A stretch of DNA of 64,000 bases from Anaerolineales bacterium (GTDB lineage Bacteria > Chloroflexota > Anaerolineae > 4572-78 > J111). Positions 1-7,356 of this stretch are shown piece after piece (positions within the stretch are counted from its first letter, which is position 1; each line of letters begins with the position of its first letter). The notes under the pieces are model-generated. The model was not told where the DNA came from. It worked only from the letters and a program-made list of their open reading frames with translations, and ran no database searches. The position numbers and the translations under genes were made by a program. The stretch spans positions 1,054,001 to 1,118,000 of the forward strand of contig JABTUW010000001.1 in the NCBI GenBank assembly GCA_015075185.1, read 5' to 3'.

Positions 1-90
1 GGGAAAGCCCTCCCTAAATCCCTCCCAAAGGGAGGGACTTAAGCTAATTCTCCCCCTGTGGGGGACGCGAAGCGGAGGGGATCCTTCAAC
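1..90. repeat. Palindromic GC-rich intergenic repeat
   Basis: The arms TCCCTCCC (19-26) and GGGAGGGA (30-37) form a hairpin, followed by a C-rich/G-rich stretch to about 80. The style matches the repeat found inside the glycosyltransferase gene near 44988-45074, although the two are not identical. No gene is visible before 244. Confidence 0.5.
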
Positions 91-162
91 TGCGTACCCC
101 CTGTCATTTAATCGTGTTAAAAACCCCCAGAAATTGAGGTGCTCAAGTCCTGTCTTTTGGGT

Positions 163-168
163 TATAAT
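163..168 (+). promoter_or_regulatory. Possible -10 box for the HU-like gene
   Basis: A perfect TATAAT lies about 75 bases upstream of the start at 244. No good -35 box sits at the usual 16-18 base spacing; TTGAGG at 134-139 is too far away. Only the -10 box can be supported. Confidence 0.3.
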
Positions 169-243
169 CCGTACTATTGTAAAGCTACCGGTACTTTACT
201 CCAATTAAATTAACGATAAAACAAAGGAAACGTCATAAATATC

Positions 244-933
244 ATGAGCATAAATTTTTCGCTCTACAAAAACACGCTTAACAACGGAACCAGCCAGTTC
301 CGGGCCGTGACCCAATCCAGCGGGACCATGACCTATGAGCAGATTGTTGAGCTGGTGGTCAAGCAGAACTCGACCGTGACCCGGGCCGATGTGCTGGCCG
401 TGCTTGACAACTTCTTTACCGTCATCGAAGATGCGCTGCTGCTGGGCTTCAATGTCAACACCCCCGGGGCCAACTACCGGGCCAGTGTCAAGGGCGGCTT
501 TGACCGCGACACCGACGGTTTTATCCCCGGCCGCAACACGGTCGAGGCATCCATCAACCCCGGCCCGCGGCTGCGCCGGGCCATGCGGCGCGCCCAGGTC
601 CAAAAGCAGGAAAGCAGCAGTAACAAGCCCCGGCCGGCTTATTACCTGGATTTGAACAGCGATGAACTGAACCAGGGCATCACTCCCGGCGGCATGGGCC
701 AGATCACCGGCTACCGCCTCAAGTTTGATCCCGCCGATCCCGAGCAGGGCATCTTCTTTATCAACGGCAGCACCACCCGGGTCAGCGTCGTCGGCCACAA
801 TGGCCCCTCCAGGCTGATGTTCATGGTCCCGCCCGGCCTGGCCCCCGGCGATTATACCCTGGAGGTCCGCTCGACTCTGGGCAACGGCACGCTCCACAAA
901 GGGGCGCTGGCCGAGACGCTGATCGTCGGCTAA
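244..933 (+). CDS. HU-like DNA-binding protein with DUF4469-like C-terminal domain
   Basis: A 229-residue protein. The first 110 or so residues look like the HU/IHF-like fold found in a separate family of HU-related proteins: an MTYEQIVELVVKQNSTVTR helix-turn start, a VLDNFF helix, and an arginine-rich RLRRAMRRAQVQ end of the fold. A short linker leads to a beta-rich C-terminal domain (about 130-229) of the DUF4469 or IPT/Ig type, with a GITPGGMGQITGYRLKF opening. Proteins of this architecture are thought to bind DNA, but their exact role is unsettled. The gene stands alone, with a TATAAT at 163 and a terminator at 958. The start is the first ATG; an AAAGGAAA lies rather far upstream. Confidence 0.75.
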   Translation: MSINFSLYKNTLNNGTSQFRAVTQSSGTMTYEQIVELVVKQNSTVTRADVLAVLDNFFTVIEDALLLGFNVNTPGANYRASVKGGFDRDTDGFIPGRNTVEASINPGPRLRRAMRRAQVQKQESSSNKPRPAYYLDLNSDELNQGITPGGMGQITGYRLKFDPADPEQGIFFINGSTTRVSVVGHNGPSRLMFMVPPGLAPGDYTLEVRSTLGNGTLHKGALAETLIVG

Positions 934-957
934 ATCTCTCCCCTCCAACTGAATATC

Positions 958-983
958 AAGGCGCACCGCAGTGCGCCTTTTTT
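958..983 (+). terminator. Rho-independent terminator of the HU-like gene
   Basis: A nine-base-pair stem (AAGGCGCAC at 958-966, GTGCGCCTT at 971-979) with a four-base loop and a T-run. Confidence 0.85.
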
Positions 984-1010
984 ATTTCCCTTGTTACTAC
1001 TCAGCCCCAA

Positions 1011-1108
1011 TGTCATTTCGAGGCCGTAGGCCGAGAAATCCCTGGAGCGCCACATAGGCATGAGGGATTTCTCCTTTATGCCCTCTGGGTGCTTCGGTCG
1101 AAATGACA
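1011..1108. repeat. Inverted-repeat intergenic element (98 bp)
   Basis: The ends TGTCATTTCGA (1011) and TCGAAATGACA (up to 1108) are complementary. So are the inner arms GAGAAATCCCT (1033-1043) and AGGGATTTCTC (1063-1073). There is no coding content. It resembles a small non-autonomous palindromic element. Confidence 0.65.
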
Positions 1109-1172
1109 TGCCTGAGCAGTGACTTTCCCTTTACCTTCCGGCGAAACCGGGAAAAACTGGCCGGTCAAGGTT

Positions 1173-1348
1173 GGCAGGATACGCCGTAATTGGGCGCAGG
1201 ATACGCCGTAGTTTGTTCCGAAACACGTCGTAATTCGGTGCAAAACACGCCGTAGTTTGGAACGAAACACGTCGTAGTTTGGAACGAAACACGTCGTAGT
1301 TTGGAACGAAACACGCCGTAGTTTGGAACAAAACACGCCGTATCTTTT
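1173..1348. repeat. Tandem repeat, eight copies of a 22-bp unit
   Basis: Eight back-to-back units of exactly 22 bp start at 1173, 1195, 1217, 1239, 1261, 1283, 1305 and 1327. The consensus is close to AACGAAACACGYCGTAGTTTGG. Units 5 and 6 are identical, and the outer units have diverged. There are no spacers, so this is not CRISPR. It lies between the HU-like gene and the CBASS effector gene. From 1349 to 1593 I see no gene or recognisable element. Confidence 0.9.
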
Positions 1349-1593
1349 TAAAGTTATCCGGCGTGTTTTTGAAAGAGAAAGCGGTATCTTTTGCCTCAAA
1401 GGGTGGTAGCCGCTGCCCTCTGGGCTTTGCTTTGCAAGTTTATTGTGAAGCCTCCCTCTGGGATGGCTGACCATCAAAAAGAAACAAAACGCCGTGAGGG
1501 ACGACTCTCGCGACGCTTTTGTTAATTTGCTCTATTCAACGAGAAAGGGCTACCTCTGGGATAGTATAGTTCTTTATTGTATCCTATGAGTTT

Positions 1594-3261
1594 CTAGATT
1601 AAGGTAAAGGCAAAGCGATATACGGGATTATCGAACCAATAAAGGTGAATGCGACCACAGGCAAACAGGCGTTGTCCGATTAATACAGCTAAAGGTGCAG
1701 GTATACGAGCAAATAGATGAATATCCGTGATTCCTTGCTCGTTCAAATGACGAATTATCTGTCCTACTTGATTAGCATATGCTACAGCAAAGCTCTCATC
1801 TATATTGGCCATGGGATTTCCATCTTTTTCTAGCTTCACTTGTAGGATTGCACCAGGGACAATTTCCGATTCTTTAATAAAGGACTCAACTGCTTTGTGG
1901 GTAGTCAAATAAGATGTCAATTCAACAATAGCGGATTGGCTATCATCGGATGATTGCTTTAGCCATTCTGGAATAAATTTTACGTCAGCAGAGTTGCCAT
2001 CGGATAGCCAGAATTGATGTTTGAAATCACTTACCTCTGTTTTTCGTGCCCAAACTCCTACTCTAGCAACCCGTACATTAAAAGTGAATCCTATAGCAAA
2101 TGCTGCTGGCAATGGGAGTTGGCAATTAATTTGAATTTTCGTTCTATCACCCTGTTTCAGGAGTTGACTTCGTACGGCAGTGAGTGCCGGTACAAAACTA
2201 CTTTCCCATTCTATGGACGTTGGGAAGCGACTTGTGCTTAATCTGGTTTGCCAATCCAAATCTAGCAAAATGGAATTCGGCCTACTTTCACGAGTCCTAA
2301 TGGCTATATCAATGGTAGCAGGCCCACCTCGCCGGGTATAGCCATAGTAGAAAACGCCATCGAAAATGATGTCGGCTGTCTCATTAGATGACATTTCTGT
2401 AGCAAGAATTTGTATTCGTTTCTGATCACCATCGAGTTTTTCAAAGAGTTGAAGGAATTGGGTAGTTAATGAAGATGGTAACACGACGAATACGGGACAA
2501 GAATTGTCAACTTGCTGGATATGATTTTGGATTTTGCCCGCGAATTTGAGCAGAATTGAGTCAGTTGTTTCTGCAACAGGTAGATTGTAGGAACATACAA
2601 TTCCATCTGGCAGTATATCGTCGAAAGCCGTTTCTTTTGAGATGAAACCCAATCTATTTGGATCGAGGATACGCAACCCTCGGAATTTTAGGACTTCTTC
2701 TATTGAGAGCGGCAGGTTCAAAGGAGCCGAAAGACCTACAACTTGCAAAGGCTTATCAATTAGCTTTTCAACTATTGGGAGTGTAGTTAGGCTGGCATAG
2801 AAGTCAGGATAATATCTTGCGATCAACTTAGGATAAGTTGCTAACCTCTCCGTGATATTATCCCAAAACCAAATGGCAACCCGAAAATTACCTCTACTCA
2901 TTTCTCGTTCACTAATCTGGTCCACAAGAATTTGTGTGTGAGTATTTCGTGGGGCGTCAGTGGCAATGATCAGGGTATCCAATTTATGCGGAAATCTCCT
3001 GGCATCACTGACTTCAGTCCCGATCTCATGTTCTGTAAGCTGTTCTTTTTTTGTTCTCAATTTGCATTGGGCTGCGCGGTATACTCCATTAAGGTCTATC
3101 GGTTTTCCGTAGACATCAACCCCTTGTTGCTTTTGCCCTGTACGCCCAAATCTTTCTGTGTGTGGATCATTCCATTCTAGCGCACAGATATCCCTTATCA
3201 TTAACTCAAATTCATCTGCATCCGTTAGCGAAGGATAGTTCGTGGTTAAACGTGTTGGCAT
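1594..3261 (-). CDS. CBASS effector: PD-(D/E)XK nuclease-SAVED protein (Cap4-like)
   Basis: A 555-residue protein, last gene of the three-gene CBASS operon. The N-terminal 160 residues look like a restriction-endonuclease fold: acidic residues near 15-20, GVDVYG with Asp49, then AQCK with Gln65 and Lys67, i.e. a D...QxK nuclease site as in Mrr-like enzymes. The last 120 or so residues match the SAVED sensor domain, with IHLFARIPAPLAVLIGQRL and a closing IHLYWF motif. Known SAVED effectors bind a cyclic oligonucleotide and, when fused to a nuclease, degrade DNA. By inference this is the killing arm fed by the CD-NTase upstream. An AGAGGTG ribosome site precedes the start and the gap to the E2 gene is 9 bases. 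The whole island is visibly AT-richer than its neighbours. Confidence 0.82.
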   Translation of the reverse strand: MPTRLTTNYPSLTDADEFELMIRDICALEWNDPHTERFGRTGQKQQGVDVYGKPIDLNGVYRAAQCKLRTKKEQLTEHEIGTEVSDARRFPHKLDTLIIATDAPRNTHTQILVDQISEREMSRGNFRVAIWFWDNITERLATYPKLIARYYPDFYASLTTLPIVEKLIDKPLQVVGLSAPLNLPLSIEEVLKFRGLRILDPNRLGFISKETAFDDILPDGIVCSYNLPVAETTDSILLKFAGKIQNHIQQVDNSCPVFVVLPSSLTTQFLQLFEKLDGDQKRIQILATEMSSNETADIIFDGVFYYGYTRRGGPATIDIAIRTRESRPNSILLDLDWQTRLSTSRFPTSIEWESSFVPALTAVRSQLLKQGDRTKIQINCQLPLPAAFAIGFTFNVRVARVGVWARKTEVSDFKHQFWLSDGNSADVKFIPEWLKQSSDDSQSAIVELTSYLTTHKAVESFIKESEIVPGAILQVKLEKDGNPMANIDESFAVAYANQVGQIIRHLNEQGITDIHLFARIPAPLAVLIGQRLFACGRIHLYWFDNPVYRFAFTLI

Positions 3262-3270
3262 AAATTTTGT

Positions 3271-3690
3271 TCACCTCTGACTATCATGAGATGATGGCCC
3301 AAGCCATTTGCCTGTGTCAAGCCATAATTCATAGTGGTATAACCAAGATGCAGCCCAAGGGATGATTATCTCAGCAATGAGGTTGTCTTGTCGCCACCAC
3401 CACTCCTTTGGCCAGTAAAGACACAGGCTTCCGTCTGGATACAAATGTTTGGCATTAGGAGCAAGAGGTGGGGAGATAACCTTGACTTTAGGAATTTGTT
3501 TAAGCTTGTATTCGATCTCAATTTGGTATACCGGAGAAATAGATTGGGGCTGCAAAAATCCTCTCCATACAGCACAACCGCGGCTAATATGGCAAGAAAA
3601 ACCAGAGAACCGATGCTGAACATGGATATTTTGCACAATCAGATTAATGGAACGGGATTGTTTCGGTAGTCTGGATTTACGCTTCGCCAT
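3271..3690 (-). CDS. E2-only CBASS accessory protein (type II-short)
   Basis: A 139-residue protein. The C-terminal half carries the hallmark of bacterial E2-like proteins next to CD-NTases: His82, then YPDGSLCLY with candidate catalytic Cys90, followed by IIPWAASWLYHYELWLDTGKW. No E1/adenylation domain or JAB peptidase is encoded nearby, so this fits the short form with only an E2. The start is placed at an internal ATG (3690), which overlaps the end of the CD-NTase gene by 14 bases; an earlier alternative start at 3747 would add 19 residues with no family likeness. Translation is probably coupled to the upstream gene. In related systems the E2 cysteine engages the C-terminus of the CD-NTase. 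Confidence 0.8.
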   Translation of the reverse strand: MAKRKSRLPKQSRSINLIVQNIHVQHRFSGFSCHISRGCAVWRGFLQPQSISPVYQIEIEYKLKQIPKVKVISPPLAPNAKHLYPDGSLCLYWPKEWWWRQDNLIAEIIIPWAASWLYHYELWLDTGKWLGPSSHDSQR

Positions 3691-4762
3691 GGAATGTCGT
3701 TTGCTTGACCGGAGTATAGATGCCGGACGATGGTTGAGAAGAAACAATTATTCCAGTATTTGTCACATAAGATTTACCAGGAAAACCTTCAATAGCAAGG
3801 CGAGTTGCAGCCTTTTCCGCTTCTTCTTGGTTAGGAAAATACTCCTCCCCAAAAATCTTCTGCCACAAACTAATCGCCTCATTCCGTTCTTTACTCTCTA
3901 ATGCTTTTGTAGCCCAATTTCGACCGTCATCTAGGCGGCGCATAAATGTCTCAAAATGTGTACGGCTCCAGTTCCAGGAAATGTTATGACCAAGTAGAGG
4001 GTCAGGAATATTTGGTTTATCTTTCTCATTTATCCAGGTCAGATGATCATACTGACAATAGATGGCATTGCACAAATCACGAAACAGTTCTGCAAGTGAC
4101 AATGACGTATTTAGACCATTCTCCTTGCGAACATGATGAATAACTAGCGCGCCCAACCAGTAACTCTTAGGACGACGATTTTTCATCTGGTAGTTTCGAT
4201 AGTGTTTGAGCAACTTTATTAATGGTCGTACCTTTCCATGATGCTCATCATTCAAATCCTTAAGTAGTTTAATATAGCCAATGGGATGTGATTTTATCCA
4301 CTTATTAAACCCACGATCCGGCACATAGAGTACTTCATCAAAACCGTTTGGTGCAATACATGGAACAGCGTCAACATGAAAATCTTCTCCCTTAAAGTAC
4401 ACATGCACCGAACGCCTCGCACGTTCAATATCTATTTCGGCTTCTCCTTTGTACCCCAGTGCCTCCGGTAAGCCATCTAATGCTTTCTTCAAATCCTGTA
4501 TCAACTGCTTGGCTTCAGGGTCGTTTTTATCGGGATCACCTGATACCCGCACTAAAAAATCAACATCTTTAACATCGCCAACACATAGATCTTGAGCATA
4601 AGAACCCGCCAGACGAGAGTATGGGTATAAGGTGGTGAAATCCTCATGTTCCTTGAGGTAATCACGCACCTTTGATGGTAGATCTTGAGCCTTTTCAACC
4701 CGTTCTGGTGGTGGTTGGATATTCTTTAGTAATTCTCCAAAGTGTGTTCCAAGAGTATGCAT
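3677..4762 (-). CDS. CD-NTase (cGAS/DncV-like nucleotidyltransferase) of CBASS
   Basis: A 361-residue protein and first gene of the operon. The nucleotidyltransferase core shows GSY (53-55), then DVD with Asp66 and Asp68, and a third acidic position in FHVDAVP (Asp131). This is the metal-binding triad of the Pol-beta-like fold. A helical domain follows (about 160-300), then a low-complexity tail ending in ...HGEA. Such enzymes make cyclic di- or tri-nucleotides on phage infection; a SAVED effector suggests a cyclic trinucleotide, but the product cannot be read from sequence. A tail ending in a small residue fits E2-dependent C-terminal linkage. AAGGAGA lies just before the ATG. Confidence 0.86.
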   Translation of the reverse strand: MHTLGTHFGELLKNIQPPPERVEKAQDLPSKVRDYLKEHEDFTTLYPYSRLAGSYAQDLCVGDVKDVDFLVRVSGDPDKNDPEAKQLIQDLKKALDGLPEALGYKGEAEIDIERARRSVHVYFKGEDFHVDAVPCIAPNGFDEVLYVPDRGFNKWIKSHPIGYIKLLKDLNDEHHGKVRPLIKLLKHYRNYQMKNRRPKSYWLGALVIHHVRKENGLNTSLSLAELFRDLCNAIYCQYDHLTWINEKDKPNIPDPLLGHNISWNWSRTHFETFMRRLDDGRNWATKALESKERNEAISLWQKIFGEEYFPNQEEAEKAATRLAIEGFPGKSYVTNTGIIVSSQPSSGIYTPVKQTTFHGEA

Positions 4763-5268
4763 GTCTTTCTCCTTGATTATCTACACTAACCCAGACTAAT
4801 TGAACTAGCTTCAATAACATAAATTTGCCTGTGATTGTATCTCATCCTATTCTAACCCCTTCCAAACTATAAAAAAAGACTCCGAAGCCAATGGCTCGGA
4901 GTCCTGTAATAAGAATTCGTTTCGGAAATCTCTTTTGTTTGTAACTCAACTGCTCAACCACCCCAAACTAATGTTCTATATTATACTTGAAAGATAGCTC
5001 TCCGCCAAATCGCCTGTGAAAATAGCGTATCTTGTGTAAAATTATACAGTCAACCACAATATATTGTGGACTTTCATCCTCATTCACCTTATTCATCGAT
5101 TCAATTACAGGCCTGCTATTATTGAAAAGTGGTCAAAGTTTGGGCAGGTGTTTGGGATCATCTCAAATATACCGTAATTAACGGCTGAGAAAAAGATCTA
5201 ATAAAACCTCCTCTAACGTCCAGAGGGATTAGGAAGCAAGGCGCATTTGGCTGTAATACCAGCACAGT
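4763..5268. other. Gene-free AT-rich stretch upstream of CBASS
   Basis: About 500 bases with no supportable gene on either strand. The only clear element is a minus-strand hairpin with a T-run at 4871-4903. The CBASS promoter is expected between about 4763 and 4870, but no convincing pair of boxes stands out. Confidence 0.5.
4871..4903 (-). terminator. Minus-strand terminator hairpin ahead of the CBASS operon
   Basis: The arms GACTCCG (4878-4884) and CGGAGTC (4897-4903), extended by AGCC/GGCT, form a strong stem. Read on the minus strand it is followed by seven T (4877-4871). No minus-strand gene lies just upstream of it, so it is either insulation of the island or an attenuator in a long leader. 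Confidence 0.65.
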
Positions 5269-5409
5269 GTATGTCCGATCAGGCCAGCGGCTGCTCGCCG
5301 GTTCTCTGGGTGGGAAGGTCGGGGTGGGGAGTAACAAAGACATTTTTGCCCCCAAATGACCGGCGCTTTTAAAGTGCCGGTCATTTTATTAATGTGGTAT
5401 AATGACCGG
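5269..5409. repeat. Direct repeat copy A (promoter block)
   Basis: This copy is nearly identical to 5859-5999, shifted by exactly 590 bases. It holds a hairpin (AATGACCGGC at 5355-5364 and GCCGGTCATT at 5376-5385), a TATAAT, and a further AATGACCGG at 5401-5409. It ends just before the mntA ribosome site. Confidence 0.88.
5398..5403 (+). promoter_or_regulatory. Extended -10 promoter of the mntA/hepT locus
   Basis: TGGTATAAT is a perfect extended -10 box (TATAAT at 5398-5403). The -35 region is weak. The motif AATGACCGG occurs inverted in the hairpin just upstream and again overlapping the -10 box, as expected for an operator bound by an autoregulating antitoxin. The operator role is inferred. 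Confidence 0.6.
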
Positions 5410-5425
5410 AGGGAGAAATCAGCTT

Positions 5426-5719
5426 ATGAAGACCCTGACCGACATCAAAACCCATCTGGCCCGGCAAAAGGCAAAACTGGCCGCTCAGTATACGGTTAAA
5501 GAGTTGGGCATCTTTGGCTCATATGTGAGGGGCGACCAACAGCCCCACAGCGACCTCGATATTTTGATTGACTTTGACGAATACCCGAGCTTGCTGGAAT
5601 TTATCGGGCTGGAGCAGGCGTTGAGCGAGCAGTTGGAGCTGCCGGTTGATCTGGTAATGAAGAGCGACCTCAAGCCCCGGCTGCGCCAGCGTATTTTGCA
5701 GGAGGTGGTTTACCTATGA
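5426..5719 (+). CDS. mntA: MntA-type minimal nucleotidyltransferase antitoxin
   Basis: A 97-residue protein. GSYVRGDQQPHSDLDILIDF is the GSx(10)DxD signature of MNT-family antitoxins, which inactivate the HEPN toxin HepT by adding AMP to it. The start at 5426 follows a GGAGGG ribosome site; an ATG at 5402 lies inside the promoter block. The stop codon overlaps the start of the hepT remnant (ATGAG at 5716), the normal operon layout. The antitoxin is intact while its toxin is broken. Confidence 0.85.
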   Translation: MKTLTDIKTHLARQKAKLAAQYTVKELGIFGSYVRGDQQPHSDLDILIDFDEYPSLLEFIGLEQALSEQLELPVDLVMKSDLKPRLRQRILQEVVYL

Positions 5720-5857
5720 GCCGGGATGCGCGATAAGCTAATTCACAGCTATTTTAGCGTGAACGTCATTACTTTGTGGAAAGCGGCCCATCAAGATGCG
5801 CCACAGCTACGAGAGATTATTGCCAAAGTAAAGGACGATCTCGAAGATAAGTCTTAA
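5716..5857 (+). pseudogene. hepT: hepT remnant (HEPN toxin with internal deletion)
   Basis: The normal start is kept (ATG at 5716 giving MSRDAR) but hits a stop at once. From 5726 another frame reads MRDKLIHSYFSVN and on for 43 residues to the stop at 5855. This is the C-terminal part of HepT, including the RxKLIHxYF stretch that carries the HEPN R-x(4-6)-H catalytic motif. Roughly the first 60-70 residues of a usual ~110-residue HepT are missing. The simplest reading is an internal deletion with a frame change. Confidence 0.75.
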
Positions 5858-5858
5858 C

Positions 5859-5999
5859 GTATGTCCTGCCCGCCTTTTGTCTGCTCGCCGGTTCCCCGGG
5901 TGGGAAGGTCGGGGCGGAGGGTAACAAAGACATTTTTGCCCCCCAATGACCGGCGCTTTTAAAGTGCCGGTCATTTTATCCCTGTGGTATAATGACCGG
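5859..5999. repeat. Direct repeat copy B (promoter block)
   Basis: The second copy of the block at 5269-5409, at a constant offset of 590 bases. It keeps the hairpin and TGGTATAAT (TATAAT at 5988-5993). Downstream of it sits a different sequence: a 33-bp palindrome, then a small open frame at 6062. Confidence 0.88.
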
Positions 6000-6005
6000 T
6001 AAAGC

Positions 6006-6038
6006 AGACCCTAAAGGTCTTGAAGACCTTTAGGGTCT
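6006..6038. repeat. 33-bp palindromic element, copy 1
   Basis: A near-perfect palindrome with outer ends AGACC and GGTCT. It has the same length and plan as copies at 7665-7697 and 59522-59554; arm bases differ between copies but stay complementary. Confidence 0.75.
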
Positions 6039-6061
6039 CGTTATCTGCAAGGGGGGTAAAG

Positions 6062-6178
6062 ATGAAAAAAGACGAGCGGCGCAAAGTTCGTTATGAATTA
6101 GAGGGCGGCCTCCGCCTCCATCTGCCAGACAGGACCGTGACCGGGATAGACGCGGGCAGCGCCCCGCTCCCGCAGTAA
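6062..6178 (+). CDS. Small open frame after promoter copy B, possibly a truncated gene
   Basis: A 38-residue frame starting MKKDERRKVRYELEGG. A strong AAGGGGGG ribosome site lies 6 bases before the ATG, and promoter copy B lies upstream. From about 6098 it runs antisense through the 3' end of the metallo-hydrolase gene, so its second half is probably not meaningful. I do not recognise a family. It may be the start of a gene lost to a deletion. Confidence 0.3.
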   Translation: MKKDERRKVRYELEGGLRLHLPDRTVTGIDAGSAPLPQ

Positions 6179-6703
6179 ACGCCAGCTTGCTAACACCACC
6201 GCCGGGTCCTCCCCGCCGATAAAGGCCGGCCGGGTCAGGTCGCCGGTGAAAACCGAGCCGTCATCGAGCAGGAGCGAAACACTGTCATCGGAGTGTCCCG
6301 GTGTAGGCAGGATCTCGCCGGCAATACCGATCCGCTCGAGCAGCGCGCGGCTCCCGGCGAACGAGATGACCACATTGTCGTGCAGGGTGATGTCCACGTA
6401 CCGGTCCTGCGGCTTGATCCACTTTTTCATCAACGGAATGGCGGGGACTTGCCTATCGAGCACGAGGAGCGGTACACCGGCCTGTTTAAGCTCCTGGGCC
6501 AGGCCGGCGTGATCCATATGGTAGTGGGTCGCCAGCCCATAGCGGATCTCCCGGAGCGGCACATCCAGGCGGTTGAGGTTCGCCCGCATCTGGCCCATAG
6601 TGCCGGGCCAGCCCAGGTCCACCAGCAGGCGCGACGTACCGGCGCTGACGACCCAGTAGTTGGTCGAACGGTAGCCCGCGTTGAGAATGGTCACTGGCGC
6701 CAT
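6098..6703 (-). CDS. MBL-fold metallo-hydrolase
   Basis: A 201-residue protein with the metallo-beta-lactamase zinc motif THYHMDHAG (HxHxDH), then TPGHSDDSV, FTGDL and a final YPGHGPV. All metal ligands of a two-zinc site are therefore present. It belongs to the broad glyoxalase II/MBL hydrolase superfamily; the substrate is unknown. The start at 6703 (MAPVTILNAGY) lies one base after the stop of the methyltransferase gene, so the two are co-transcribed. An upstream in-frame ATG at 6757 would fall inside that gene and is less likely. Confidence 0.8.
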   Translation of the reverse strand: MAPVTILNAGYRSTNYWVVSAGTSRLLVDLGWPGTMGQMRANLNRLDVPLREIRYGLATHYHMDHAGLAQELKQAGVPLLVLDRQVPAIPLMKKWIKPQDRYVDITLHDNVVISFAGSRALLERIGIAGEILPTPGHSDDSVSLLLDDGSVFTGDLTRPAFIGGEDPAVVLASWRLLRERGAARVYPGHGPVWQMEAEAAL

Positions 6704-6704
6704 A

Positions 6705-7295
6705 TCACACCCTGCGGCAGACCAGCTCGCCTTTGCCGATGGGCACGATAAGCGCATCTACTCGTTCATCGGCTAACGCTCGATCTAACACCGGCTGCAG
6801 GGTCTGCCGGTGATTGAGGGCATTGTCCGCCACCAGCAAGCCGCCTTTAACCAGTTTGGGGATAACGGCTTCGTAACACTCCCCGTACACTTCCTTCTCG
6901 GCATCCAGGAAACAGAAAGCGACCTGCTCGACCTGCCCAAGATGATCGCGGGCATCCCCTTCCACTAACTTAACGACCCGCTCTACCTGCGCTGCCCGGA
7001 ACGTCTCGCGGGCCAGGTGGGCTTTTTCCGGCAGCACTTCAAACGTATGCAGGGTCCGGCCCAACATCTCGCAGGCCAGCGCGATCCACAGGGCGGAATA
7101 ACCCGCGCTGGTCCCAATTTCAAGAACCATCCCTTCCGGGGAGCCAGCCGCCAGCAGCGCCAAAAACTTGCCCGTTTCGGGGGTTATCTGGCGCAGACGC
7201 TGCAAGCGGGGCGTCCCATTTGCTCGATCTTGACGGTCAATTTGCTCCAGGACCTGCATCCGCGCCAGGATGGCCGGACGGATTGAATGAAACAT
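6705..7295 (-). CDS. SAM-dependent O-methyltransferase (CCoAOMT/Methyltransf_24 type)
   Basis: A 196-residue protein. [18 protein letters not shown] is the SAM-binding motif I; EGDAR and [11 protein letters not shown] match motifs II and the metal-binding aspartate region of caffeoyl-CoA O-methyltransferase-like enzymes; [10 protein letters not shown] follows as in that family. The substrate is unknown, probably a catechol or similar phenol. AGGAGG precedes the ATG. It is first in a two-gene operon with the metallo-hydrolase. Confidence 0.82.
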   Translation of the reverse strand: MFHSIRPAILARMQVLEQIDRQDRANGTPRLQRLRQITPETGKFLALLAAGSPEGMVLEIGTSAGYSALWIALACEMLGRTLHTFEVLPEKAHLARETFRAAQVERVVKLVEGDARDHLGQVEQVAFCFLDAEKEVYGECYEAVIPKLVKGGLLVADNALNHRQTLQPVLDRALADERVDALIVPIGKGELVCRRV

Positions 7296-7356
7296 GAGGC
7301 TGATTCCTCCTGACTTGATGATGAACTATACCCTACTTCTTGGCTGTATTCCAGTG

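Noticed and set aside
205..966. Long minus-strand open frame opposite the HU-like gene
   Set aside because: It is an antisense shadow typical of GC-rich genes; the plus-strand protein has clear domain likeness.
1173..1348. Repeat array considered as CRISPR
   Set aside because: The 22-bp units abut each other with no spacers and there are no cas genes.
1076..1477. Minus-strand open frame across the tandem repeat
   Set aside because: It is only the translation of the 22-bp repeats (recurring RSKLRRV-like peptides) plus repeat DNA, with no ribosome site.
5158..5355. Minus-strand frame upstream of mntA
   Set aside because: It overlaps the duplicated promoter block and shows no family likeness.
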